This document shows positions 1-6,364 of a stretch of DNA of 12,237 nucleotides, one piece after another. The position numbers and the translations under genes were made by a program. The stretch is from Methylomicrobium sp. (GTDB lineage Bacteria; Pseudomonadota; Gammaproteobacteria; Methylococcales; Methylomonadaceae), in NCBI GenBank assembly GCA_007135635.1, contig SLIO01000423.1, forward strand, positions 1 to 12,237. Reading direction: 5' to 3'. Within the stretch, counting starts at the first letter, position 1, and every line of letters starts with the position of its first letter. The notes below the pieces were generated by a model. That model saw only the letters and a list, made by a program, of their open reading frames with translations. It searched no databases and was not told the DNA's origin.

Positions 1-969
1 CTCTGTCGCGCCTTTTAAAATAGGTGTCAAAACGCCATCGGAGCGCTCGATTGTCGCGTGAACTTTCTTCCAGTCGATCGATTGACCGGATTGTTGCTCC
101 ATTTTTTGCAAGCGCGCCATCAAATCCGAAACAATCCGACTGACTTCTTTCGGATTTTTATGAGTCGGCGGATAGGCTTGTAAAAAAAGCGTGTTGCCAT
201 CCCAAGCGGTTAAGAAAGGTTGATTGACAATCCTGACCTGTGTACCGACAGCAACATGCTGAAATAGCTTTGCAATATCTTCAGGAAAAAGCCGGACACA
301 TCCATGGCTCACTTCCATGCCGACACCATAAGGTTTATTGGTGCCATGAATCAAGTATCCGGGAAAACCTAATCGTAAGGCATGGTCTCCAAGCGGATTG
401 TTCGGGCCCGCGGGGACGACTCTAGGCAAAGGGTCGCCTTTTTCGGCATGTTCGCGCCGTATCGATTCGGGAACCGTCCAGCTGGGATGCGCTTTTTTTG
501 CAATAATACGGGTCAAACCCTGCGGTGTTTCCCAGCCATCCCGGCCGATTCCAACTGGATAGGTCAACACTTTATGGCCATTTTTTTTGTTGAATAAAAA
601 AAGCCGCTTAGCAGCCAAATTCAACACAATACCTTCTCGAGGCGCTTCGGGGATAATGAACCGCAATGGCAAACGAACCTTACTGCCAGGTTCCGGTAGC
701 CATGGGTCTAAGTCGGAATTGGCACGGGTTATTTCGTCATAGCCCAAACCGAAATGCCGACCAATCACCAATAAAGAATCGTGCTCATTGGCTTCCGTTT
801 GCGCGGCAACACCAATAATTGCTTGACCATCGAATAAAGGAAACACTCTAGTCGGTAAAAACTCGAGTTCCGATTCCGAAACCGGTTCGCGCATATGCTG
901 ACAGGAACATAAAAGAAAGATTGTGATGCTTACAAAAAGGCGTTTCAATACGATAAATTTCATAGACAT
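1..969 (-). CDS. L,D-transpeptidase (YkuD/ErfK family) lipoprotein, C-terminus cut by window edge
   Basis: This enzyme family acts in the periplasm, making 3-3 peptidoglycan cross-links or attaching an outer-membrane lipoprotein to peptidoglycan. The visible 323 codons run to base 1 without a stop. Residues 3-23 form a lipoprotein signal: basic start, hydrophobic core and the lipobox LCSC with Cys23. Residues about 50-105 resemble the LysM-like segment of ErfK proteins (PWLPEPGSKVRLP). The YkuD domain starts near residue 112 (REGIVLNL) and carries the catalytic signature with His208, then SHGCVRL with His222 and Cys224. The tail after about residue 245 is probably alpha-helical and incomplete. 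The start is uncertain: ATG at 969 and 963 are in frame, as is ATG at 1002, and none has a good ribosome binding site. A GGAGAG lies about 20 nt upstream of 969, inside a small inverted repeat (ATGAAT/ATTCAT). The family is clear; which substrate it links is not. Confidence 0.93.
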   Translation of the reverse strand, partial: MSMKFIVLKRLFVSITIFLLCSCQHMREPVSESELEFLPTRVFPLFDGQAIIGVAAQTEANEHDSLLVIGRHFGLGYDEITRANSDLDPWLPEPGSKVRLPLRFIIPEAPREGIVLNLAAKRLFLFNKKNGHKVLTYPVGIGRDGWETPQGLTRIIAKKAHPSWTVPESIRREHAEKGDPLPRVVPAGPNNPLGDHALRLGFPGYLIHGTNKPYGVGMEVSHGCVRLFPEDIAKLFQHVAVGTQVRIVNQPFLTAWDGNTLFLQAYPPTHKNPKEVSRIVSDLMARLQKMEQQSGQSIDWKKVHATIERSDGVLTPILKGATE

Positions 970-1151
970 ACAAACAATTTTAGGAATGAATCTCTCCAGC
1001 ATTCATATTTTTTTCGATTAAATTAGGAGAGCCATGTTTTGCCTTGATCATTATTTCCTAAGAGGCGCGATCTCCGACGAAAAATAGACCATATGACGGT
1101 TTTTTTGCCCATCTGCAGCGCTACTTAGCATAATGCCCATTCGTGTTCATT

Positions 1152-1172
1152 GCATAGGAACAAAAATCCTGC
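1152..1172. repeat. Degenerate copy of the hairpin repeat
   Basis: The segment pairs GCATAGGA with TCCTGC around a CAAAAA-containing loop, and GCGCCAT follows. Its order of elements (TTGCA, AGGA, CAAAAATC, TGC, GCCAT) matches the intact units at 1257-1354, with small insertions. I read it as an older, isolated copy of the same family. Chance similarity cannot be fully excluded in AT-rich sequence. Confidence 0.5.
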
Positions 1173-1207
1173 GCCATCCTATTTCTATTTATTCTCAGAA
1201 ATCGCTT

Positions 1208-1354
1208 TCATTACATCCATGTAACTCAGCAATTGCCGAGAGACAAAAATCTGCAACGCCATGGATGGCATGAATGCAGATTTTGCAAAAGCAAAAATCT
1301 GCAAGCGCCATGGATGGTGTGAATGCAGATTTTGCAGGAGCAAAAATCTGCCTG
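1208..1354. repeat. 49-bp tandem hairpin repeat, two good copies plus one decayed copy
   Basis: Two copies (1257-1305 and 1306-1354) are nearly identical. Each holds a CATGGATG mini-hairpin followed by a larger stem: left arm GCAGATTTTGC (1276-1286 and 1325-1335), a loop of AAAA or AGGA, and right arm GCAAAAATCTGC (1291-1302 and 1340-1351). A third, decayed unit (about 1208-1256) keeps CAAAAATCTGC exactly 48 bases before the next one. In that unit the mini-hairpin reads CATCCATG, the opposite orientation. The element lies 3' of pbpG. A related hairpin occurs at 10949-10975. Confidence 0.85.
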
Positions 1355-1495
1355 CCGCCGAAACCTGGCAATCGATCCACCGAACCCACTTCCGACTTTT
1401 AAGAAATCATTTTATGCTCGATCATTAGTGCTTAGAATTGGCTTAGTTGAACCAAAGTATGCATCACGAATATGAAATTAAGCTTATGTCAATTA

Positions 1496-2344
1496 TCATC
1501 CTCGTTTTTGCAATTCGGCCACCGAAACACCACTCATCCAATCTTTAATTCGGTTAGAGTCGCCAATCGGCGTTAATTGCCCCCAGGAATTGAGTAACAC
1601 AACGATCGTTGGCCTATTATTTATCCAGGCTTGCATAACAAGGCATTTGCCGGACTCATTGATAAACCCGGTTTTCGATAAACCGATCTTCCAATTAGGA
1701 TTTTTAGTCAGAACGTTAGTATTGTTGTATTTAAGCACTTGCTTACCGACTTTTTGAGTATGGCTTTCAGTGGTCGTCAACGTTCTAATTAAGGGGTATT
1801 TTGTCGCAACGGCAACAAGCTTGGCCAAATCCCTCGCTGTTGACTTATTTTCGGTATACAAGCCGGTGGGGTCACGAAAACGAGTGTTCGTTAATCCGAG
1901 AGCCTGCGCCTTACGATTCATGGCTTTGACGAAAGCGGGTTTGCCGCCCGGATAGGAGCGAGATAAAGCGGAAGCCGCACGGTTGTCGGATGACATTAGC
2001 GCCAATCTCATCATTTCACCTGCCGTTAATTGGGTTCCGACCGGTAAACGCGAACGACTGTGGCGCAACGTGTCGACATCCTGCTTCGTAATTGTAATGG
2101 ATTTATTTAAGTTAGGTTTGGAATCGAGGAACACCATTGCCGTCATCAATTTCGTAATAGAAGCGATAGGCATGACGTGTTGCGATTTTTTTTCGTAAAG
2201 AATCGCCCCCGTCTCCTGATCCATAACAATCGCTGCTGATGACTTCAGGGATAAACCTTTTCCTGCCGCGTTTACGGAAAATACCGTGAAAAATAACGTA
2301 ACAATTGCGATTAAAGCGAACAAATTTTTAAATATTTTTTTCAT
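1496..2344 (-). CDS. pbpG: D-alanyl-D-alanine endopeptidase, PBP7 family
   Basis: This is a low-molecular-weight penicillin-binding protein that cuts D,D cross-links between peptidoglycan strands in the periplasm. The 282 residues begin with a signal peptide (MKKIFKNLFALIAIV, likely cleaved near residue 26). All three active-site motifs of the SxxK serine hydrolases are present: S62-I-T-K65, S119-D-N121 and K224-T-G226. Surrounding segments such as IASITKLMTAMV, YPGGKPAFVKAMN and ARDLAKL closely match the known pattern of E. coli PbpG. The long C-terminal domain of PBP5-type carboxypeptidases is missing, which also favours PBP7. I start at the ATG at 2344; a TTG two codons upstream is possible. 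Neither has a strong ribosome binding site. It stands alone, with about 530 bp upstream and repeats downstream. Together with the next gene it gives two peptidoglycan-remodelling enzymes side by side. Confidence 0.95.
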   Translation of the reverse strand: MKKIFKNLFALIAIVTLFFTVFSVNAAGKGLSLKSSAAIVMDQETGAILYEKKSQHVMPIASITKLMTAMVFLDSKPNLNKSITITKQDVDTLRHSRSRLPVGTQLTAGEMMRLALMSSDNRAASALSRSYPGGKPAFVKAMNRKAQALGLTNTRFRDPTGLYTENKSTARDLAKLVAVATKYPLIRTLTTTESHTQKVGKQVLKYNNTNVLTKNPNWKIGLSKTGFINESGKCLVMQAWINNRPTIVVLLNSWGQLTPIGDSNRIKDWMSGVSVAELQKRG

Positions 2345-2385
2345 GTGCAAGCGATAATTAATCAGGGGAATAATGGTACGAGTTA

Positions 2386-2418
2386 ATTATAGATATTATT
2401 CATAATGATTAAAGTCAA
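2386..2418 (-). promoter_or_regulatory. Candidate sigma-70 promoter of pbpG
   Basis: On the minus strand a perfect TATAAT lies at 2391-2386 and TTGACT at 2418-2413. The 21-bp gap between them is longer than the usual 16-18, so either the -10 is used with a poor -35, TATCTA at 17 bp is the true -10, or the promoter needs an activator. The likely activator site lies just upstream. Confidence 0.4.
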
Positions 2419-2429
2419 TAAGTTAATTT

Positions 2430-2446
2430 CTTAACTTTACCTTAAC
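2430..2446 (-). promoter_or_regulatory. Possible PmrA/QseB-like direct-repeat operator upstream of pbpG
   Basis: The minus strand reads GTTAAG, five bases, GTTAAG: two identical hexamers with an 11-bp period. OmpR-family regulators such as PmrA and QseB bind repeats of the type CTTAAG-N5-CTTAAG, so the layout fits, although the first base differs. It lies 11 bp upstream of the TTGACT hexamer. A further inverted TTAAC element overlaps it (2422-2435). Which regulator binds, if any, is unknown. Confidence 0.35.
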
Positions 2447-2515
2447 TATCACTATAATTGTACGGGCGTAATTTCGGAAGGGTTATTCTAACGTTGTATC
2501 AGGCTCAGTTAAAGC

Positions 2516-2700
2516 ATGAGCTTTAAGCGAGCATTAATGTTATCTTCTTGCGCACTTTTCCTGAGCAACCTAAATTCGGCATCGATTTACCGAGCTTTCC
2601 CGCGGATTTTGCTCATGAACTATCGTTAAGTTATGGAAATTCCAATGCATTTCTGTTTGGTATCGTGATTTGTTCTCCGCTCGAAACTACCCATTTTTAG
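2516..2700 (+). pseudogene. Possible decayed coding remnant or small secreted peptide
   Basis: Two overlapping plus-strand frames are suggestive. An ATG at 2516 opens a 37-codon frame ending at 2629 that starts like a signal peptide (MSFKRALMLSSCALFLSNL). A second frame is open from 2527 to the TAG at 2698-2700 and includes FPADFAHELSLSYGNSNAF followed by LFG. That block faintly recalls the FGGSNAALLFG region near the C-terminus of beta-ketoacyl synthases. There is no ribosome binding site and no start codon for the second frame. If anything, this is a fragment left after gene loss; it may be chance. It is the only plus-strand coding candidate in the window. Confidence 0.18.
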
Positions 2701-2743
2701 CCAAATTTCAGTGCTGGGTAAATACAATCTAATAGCCTTATGA

Positions 2744-2768
2744 TCCATCACCTAACGCAGGTGATGGA
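2744..2768. terminator. Perfect 10-bp hairpin downstream of the birA-coaX-SPOR operon
   Basis: Arms TCCATCACCT and AGGTGATGGA flank the loop AACGC with no mismatch. It lies about 115 nt past the SPOR gene stop, where a transcript end is expected. No U-run follows on the minus strand, so it is not a textbook intrinsic terminator; it may mark a processed 3' end or be a protein site. Confidence 0.35.
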
Positions 2769-2881
2769 CAGCCAAGAGGTTAGCGATAATATTTAGCTAA
2801 TCTTCTGACATGAACTTCATGGTTAAATGGCCGGATTTAGGTTACAAGCGCCAAGGATGAACAGACGCTAAAGTACAATTT

Positions 2882-3901
2882 TCAATCAAAAACACAGCTA
2901 TTGTTGACTTTGATCGCAAAGTTAGTATGCGTTCTTTGCAATCGGTCGCGGCTAATAATCAGTTTGTCTTCGTATTCCTGTTTGATATGGATATGAGCGT
3001 ATATTCGTTGCGCTTTTTTATAACGAGGCTTAATTAAGGCGTCCAGGTGTATGGTTGCCAATTGTTTTTTAAAGGTATTGGCTCTACTTTCGCTGGAAAA
3101 CACGCCTAATGAAATATCCCCTTTTGCTTCGCCTTTCGGAAACAGCCAATAATCGGTGATACCTTTTTGTTTCAATAATTGAACATTCGCCAATGATTGC
3201 TCATAAGTTTCGCCTGCGGGCAAATACACCATGTAATCGCTAATCTTTTGTTCTTCCCTGCTCACCGACTTGATCGAAGCGGAATTGATGCCCGTCTGTT
3301 TCCGCCAACTGTAAAATTGCTGCATCGTATCAAACGGCCCGGCTTCATAGCACATACTAGATTCGGCTATGGTTTTTTTTGGCACAATTGCTAGTTTTTG
3401 GTTGAGTAGATTGCTTTTATTGTCGATTTTGGCTCGTTCAGGCTTTTGGCCGGCATAGTGATAGGTTTCTTCCGGGATACTTGCTTTTTGGAATGAGGGC
3501 GTTGACTTAGTCAAGGCCATCGAGTCATCGTTGAAGGCGATTATAGAAGGTGATTCTTTTGGCCGCGTTTCAGGCACATGGCGAGGAACAAGATGAACAT
3601 CGAGCCATTCGGGCAACAGCAAACCGGACTTTACCGTCGAGGAAGACACTAAACTGAAATCCGAGACAAATAATGCACTACGAATCGATTGTTCAATCTC
3701 CGTTCCGGCGTCACACCAAACTCTGGATTGTGCTTGCGTGAGGCGCGATGAGTCGTTTAATTCTGAAACTAGAATAATTTGCTGTTCTGTAAGCACTGAA
3801 TCAATGACAACGTCACGTCCCAATGGAAAAGCCCCGGAATGATATTGCCATAAAAAAAATGTAATATTGACGGTTATTAGCAATAAGGCCAATAGCTTCA
3901 T
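2882..3901 (-). CDS. Membrane-anchored SPOR-type protein, third gene of the birA-coaX operon
   Basis: The 339-residue product starts with one membrane segment (residues 2-19, hydrophobic, ending FFLW), so it is probably anchored in the inner membrane with its bulk in the periplasm. Residues 30-180 are polar and low in recognisable structure. Residues about 183-303 look like a SPOR-related domain: CYEAGPF, then DYMVYLPAG, then KGITDYWLF, then ISLGVFSS and KPRY. SPOR domains bind peptidoglycan stripped of stem peptides, often at division sites; the function here is inferred only from this likeness. A tail of about 35 basic or polar residues follows the domain. The ATG lies 3 nt after the coaX stop, with GGAA before it, so the gene is translated from the same message. 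A SPOR-like gene after birA and coaX is also known in Pseudomonas. The protein appears longer than those relatives. Confidence 0.75.
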   Translation of the reverse strand: MKLLALLLITVNITFFLWQYHSGAFPLGRDVVIDSVLTEQQIILVSELNDSSRLTQAQSRVWCDAGTEIEQSIRSALFVSDFSLVSSSTVKSGLLLPEWLDVHLVPRHVPETRPKESPSIIAFNDDSMALTKSTPSFQKASIPEETYHYAGQKPERAKIDNKSNLLNQKLAIVPKKTIAESSMCYEAGPFDTMQQFYSWRKQTGINSASIKSVSREEQKISDYMVYLPAGETYEQSLANVQLLKQKGITDYWLFPKGEAKGDISLGVFSSESRANTFKKQLATIHLDALIKPRYKKAQRIYAHIHIKQEYEDKLIISRDRLQRTHTNFAIKVNNSCVFD

Positions 3902-3904
3902 AGA

Positions 3905-4636
3905 TTATTCCGCGAGAATCAATGACAATCCTTTTAAGACCAAGTCCGGTAGGATACAAGATGTATCATCCAGATGAGATGCAATTTCGCCCGCGTCCCC
4001 GCCGGTTAAAACTAACTTGACAGGCTTGTCAAAATCCGATGTCACGCCCCGGATCAACCCGATAGCGGCATAAAGCGCGCCATTATCAATAGCATCGCTC
4101 GTACCACGAGCCAAACGCGGTAAACCGCTTTGTGCAGAAAGCCGTAACTCGGCCGTACCCTTTGACAGCGACTGCTTCATTAGAGTCAAACCCGGACAAA
4201 TGAGCCCTCCCAAATGGCAACCGTTTTCGTCCATCGCATCAACGGTAATGGCGGTCCCGCAATCGACAATACATACCGGTTCCGACCAGCAATGCCTGGC
4301 CGCTATCAAACACAACCAACGATCCACGCCCAGTTTTTCCGGATATTCATAAGCATTCCGAACACCATGCGCTTCGGCTTCGGAATGAGCTTGTATTATG
4401 GACAACGATGGCCACAAGTCTAGCGCAATTGTCTTGACTTGATTTAAAACGGCCTTAGAAGCCACGCAGGAAATAGCCATACGCCGTGGCGATTTCGGCA
4501 AGGCTCGCCAAATCGAAAACAATTGTGATTCAAAACCACTACCTTGATGAATAACCGGCGCTCCTAGCTCTAAGCAATTATCATCACCACTCCCCCACTT
4601 TACACGGGAGTTACCGATATCGACCAATAAATCCAT
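3905..4636 (-). CDS. coaX: Type III pantothenate kinase
   Basis: CoaX phosphorylates pantothenate with ATP, the first step of coenzyme A synthesis, in the cytoplasm. Unlike the CoaA type it is not feedback-inhibited by CoA and needs a monovalent cation. The 243 residues show the ASKHA-fold signatures: phosphate-binding D6-IGNSR, the pantothenate/catalytic region GVDRW (103-107, with Asp105), the second nucleotide motif IVDCGTAITVDA around Asp125, GLICPG (144-149) and the adenosine motif TGGDA (211-215). The length is typical. The ATG sits 4 nt after the birA stop, and its ribosome binding site AAGGA lies at the end of birA, 8 nt from the start, so translation of the two is probably coupled. 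I saw no CoaA-type kinase in the window. Confidence 0.96.
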   Translation of the reverse strand: MDLLVDIGNSRVKWGSGDDNCLELGAPVIHQGSGFESQLFSIWRALPKSPRRMAISCVASKAVLNQVKTIALDLWPSLSIIQAHSEAEAHGVRNAYEYPEKLGVDRWLCLIAARHCWSEPVCIVDCGTAITVDAMDENGCHLGGLICPGLTLMKQSLSKGTAELRLSAQSGLPRLARGTSDAIDNGALYAAIGLIRGVTSDFDKPVKLVLTGGDAGEIASHLDDTSCILPDLVLKGLSLILAE

Positions 4637-4640
4637 TCAG

Positions 4641-5630
4641 TCAATCCTTGCTAAAACTAACTTCGCCGGATGCAAAACAACAGGCTTTGCCATCGGAAGT
4701 CATTAAACGAAACAAGCCATTATTGTCGACTCCCCCAGCACTGCCCGTTATTGCAGAATCGCCATGATAAATAATGACAGGAAGCCCTTTTAGGCAATCA
4801 TAAGACCGCCACTCATCTATAAAAGGTGCCAAGCCATTGACTTCGAAATCGGCAAGCATCGGTAATAATTCATTCAACAGCGTTCCGACTAAACGATTTC
4901 TCGAAATGAACATTCCTTTCACAATCTGAGTCAAATCGATCCAGGCTTGGTCGATCATTATTGCTTCTCGATCAGGCATATAAACATTAAACCCGATACC
5001 GATCACTGCTGTGCAAGGCCCATGAGCCTCACCGGTCACTTCGATGAGTATTCCGCCTAATTTATGTCCCTGCCAATAAATATCGTTCGGCCATTTTAAA
5101 CCGATGCCAGGCACATCCAAGGATGCCAATGCCCTGATTACGGAGACGCCAACAACGAGACTCAAGCCTGAAATAGCAGAGGGGCCGTTATGAAAGCGCC
5201 ACAAGAGCGATAAGTAAATATTAGAACCAAACGGTGATACCCAAAACCGGCCGCGTCGACCTTTACCGGCCGATTGAAACTCGGCTAAACAAACCGTTCC
5301 GGATCGTGCAGCAGATTTTGCAAGATTGATAAGATAAGTATTGGTCGAATCAAGGCGGTCATGGATCTGTAAATCCGAAACACTCGAGCGAACATTATCT
5401 ATTAATACGGATATGATTTTTTCACTGCTTAAAAATTCGATCGGCCTTTCTAGGCGGTAGCCCTTACCGCTCACTGCAATGGGTTCCAAGCCTAATTCGG
5501 CCAAGCTGTGTAACTGTTTCCAAACCGCCGATCTGCTTACACCAAGAGTATCAGCTAAGACGGAACCTGAATGAAATTCACCGTCGGCAAGGATCGTCAG
5601 AATTTTTTTTTGTTGATCGCTAATTGTCAC
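4641..5630 (-). CDS. birA: Bifunctional biotin-[acetyl-CoA carboxylase] ligase and biotin repressor
   Basis: BirA makes biotinyl-AMP and transfers biotin to the carrier protein of acetyl-CoA carboxylase. Versions with an N-terminal helix-turn-helix also repress biotin genes. The 329 residues contain this DNA-binding domain (about 5-60, LADTLGVSRSAVWKQLHSL, then SGKGYRL). The catalytic domain follows, with the biotin/ATP loop G122-KGRRGR128, KWPND (179-183) and Lys190 before LGGILIE. A small C-terminal beta domain ends in SGEVS. No key residue is missing. The start is GTG at 5630; no in-frame ATG lies between it and an upstream stop, and no clear ribosome binding site is seen. It heads the birA-coaX-SPOR operon, 76 bp after the PilZ gene. 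I see no biotin biosynthesis gene nearby, so any repressor target lies elsewhere. Confidence 0.96.
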   Translation of the reverse strand: MTISDQQKKILTILADGEFHSGSVLADTLGVSRSAVWKQLHSLAELGLEPIAVSGKGYRLERPIEFLSSEKIISVLIDNVRSSVSDLQIHDRLDSTNTYLINLAKSAARSGTVCLAEFQSAGKGRRGRFWVSPFGSNIYLSLLWRFHNGPSAISGLSLVVGVSVIRALASLDVPGIGLKWPNDIYWQGHKLGGILIEVTGEAHGPCTAVIGIGFNVYMPDREAIMIDQAWIDLTQIVKGMFISRNRLVGTLLNELLPMLADFEVNGLAPFIDEWRSYDCLKGLPVIIYHGDSAITGSAGGVDNNGLFRLMTSDGKACCFASGEVSFSKD

Positions 5631-5706
5631 TGTGCAGTAAAAATAGAATTATCGTTTTATCCACCAAAATTAATTAAGAATTTCGTGAAATACCCTAAAG
5701 TGAACA

Positions 5707-6288
5707 CTACGCTTCTTTATTCTCGCGGAGTTTCTGCATTTGTCTTTTAACGACATGCCTAATCAACAATTCCCGATCTTGCTCCTTCATATTGATATAG
5801 TCAACACCGATAATATGAGAATAAAGACCTTCAGGATTTTTTTTGGGCTTGCAATAAACAACTCTTCCATAAGTCACAATGACCGCCATACACGAAACCA
5901 ACAACATTTTGATTTCCAGATAATCACCCACTGCTAAGACCTCCGCGCTTTCGAAAGCCAATCCGGATGCGCTTAAATTAGCATTGCGAGTATCCTTCTC
6001 TTTAAAATCCGCGCCTTGCATCATGATCGCCTGAGCAATCAAATCAATTTTACTTTCAATTAATTTCAAATAATCGGCCACATCCGGTACGGTACGGTCA
6101 AGCCGATGCATCATGATACGGGATTCTTGTGAGATCAATTCCAAAGCGGCGGATAACGAGCAGTTGCCCAGTACGTTATCGCTCATATGACTGGTAGGCG
6201 TAACTGTGGCTTCATCCACTTTCTTATAGTAAAGATTAACTTGATCATCAATGCGGAAAAAACGCCGTCTATCTTTATCCCGATTCAT
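5707..6288 (-). CDS. PilZ-domain protein with a long helical insertion, likely c-di-GMP effector
   Basis: PilZ domains bind cyclic di-GMP through an RxxxR motif and a D/N-x-S-x-x-G motif. Both are here: R8-R-F-F-R12 and N104-L-S-A-S-G109. They are normally a few dozen residues apart, but here about 90 residues separate them, including a probable helical segment (about 44-95, ALELISQESRIMMHRL onwards). The first beta strand therefore seems split from the rest of the barrel by an insertion. Tetrameric PilZ proteins with extra helices are known in Xanthomonas; this could be similar. The start is well supported: AGGA lies 7 nt before the ATG at 6288. The gene follows pomB by 76 bp on the same strand, so a role in flagellar motor control, as for YcgR, is plausible. 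The domain call is firm; c-di-GMP binding and target are inferred. Confidence 0.85.
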   Translation of the reverse strand: MNRDKDRRRFFRIDDQVNLYYKKVDEATVTPTSHMSDNVLGNCSLSAALELISQESRIMMHRLDRTVPDVADYLKLIESKIDLIAQAIMMQGADFKEKDTRNANLSASGLAFESAEVLAVGDYLEIKMLLVSCMAVIVTYGRVVYCKPKKNPEGLYSHIIGVDYINMKEQDRELLIRHVVKRQMQKLRENKEA

Positions 6289-6364
6289 TTAAATATCCTG
6301 GAAATGTAATATATTGACTCGGATGCTGCATATGAATAATGCATTTGCCTAGGCCTTACAAAAA

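Larger units (their letters stand above)
970..1495. other. Intergenic region of 526 bp between pbpG and the L,D-transpeptidase, rich in hairpin repeats
   Basis: No gene is supported here. The only longer open frame (minus strand, about 1389-1195) is made largely of translated repeat units and looks like an artefact. The right third holds the 49-bp tandem hairpin repeat described separately. About 100-230 bases to its left lie a degenerate copy (1152-1172) and an AT-rich stretch that should carry the promoter of the L,D-transpeptidase, but I could not settle on a -35/-10 pair. No U-tailed terminator follows pbpG. Confidence 0.6.
2345..2881. other. Intergenic region of about 540 bp between the SPOR gene and pbpG
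   Basis: The right-hand gene ends at 2882 and pbpG begins at 2344. The part near pbpG carries its candidate promoter and operator. The middle (2516-2700) has two overlapping plus-strand frames with some coding look, treated as a possible remnant. The part nearest the SPOR gene holds a perfect hairpin (2744-2768), a small palindrome CATGAA-C-TTCATG (2809-2821) and an imperfect stem GGTTAGC/GCTAATC (2779-2803). No tRNA or clear RNA gene is visible. Confidence 0.5.

Noticed and set aside
1208..1354. CRISPR array
   Set aside because: The units are directly adjacent with no unique spacers, and there are no cas genes.
1195..1389. Minus-strand open frame of 64 codons
   Set aside because: It is translated almost wholly from the tandem hairpin repeat, giving a repeating peptide; there is no ribosome binding site.
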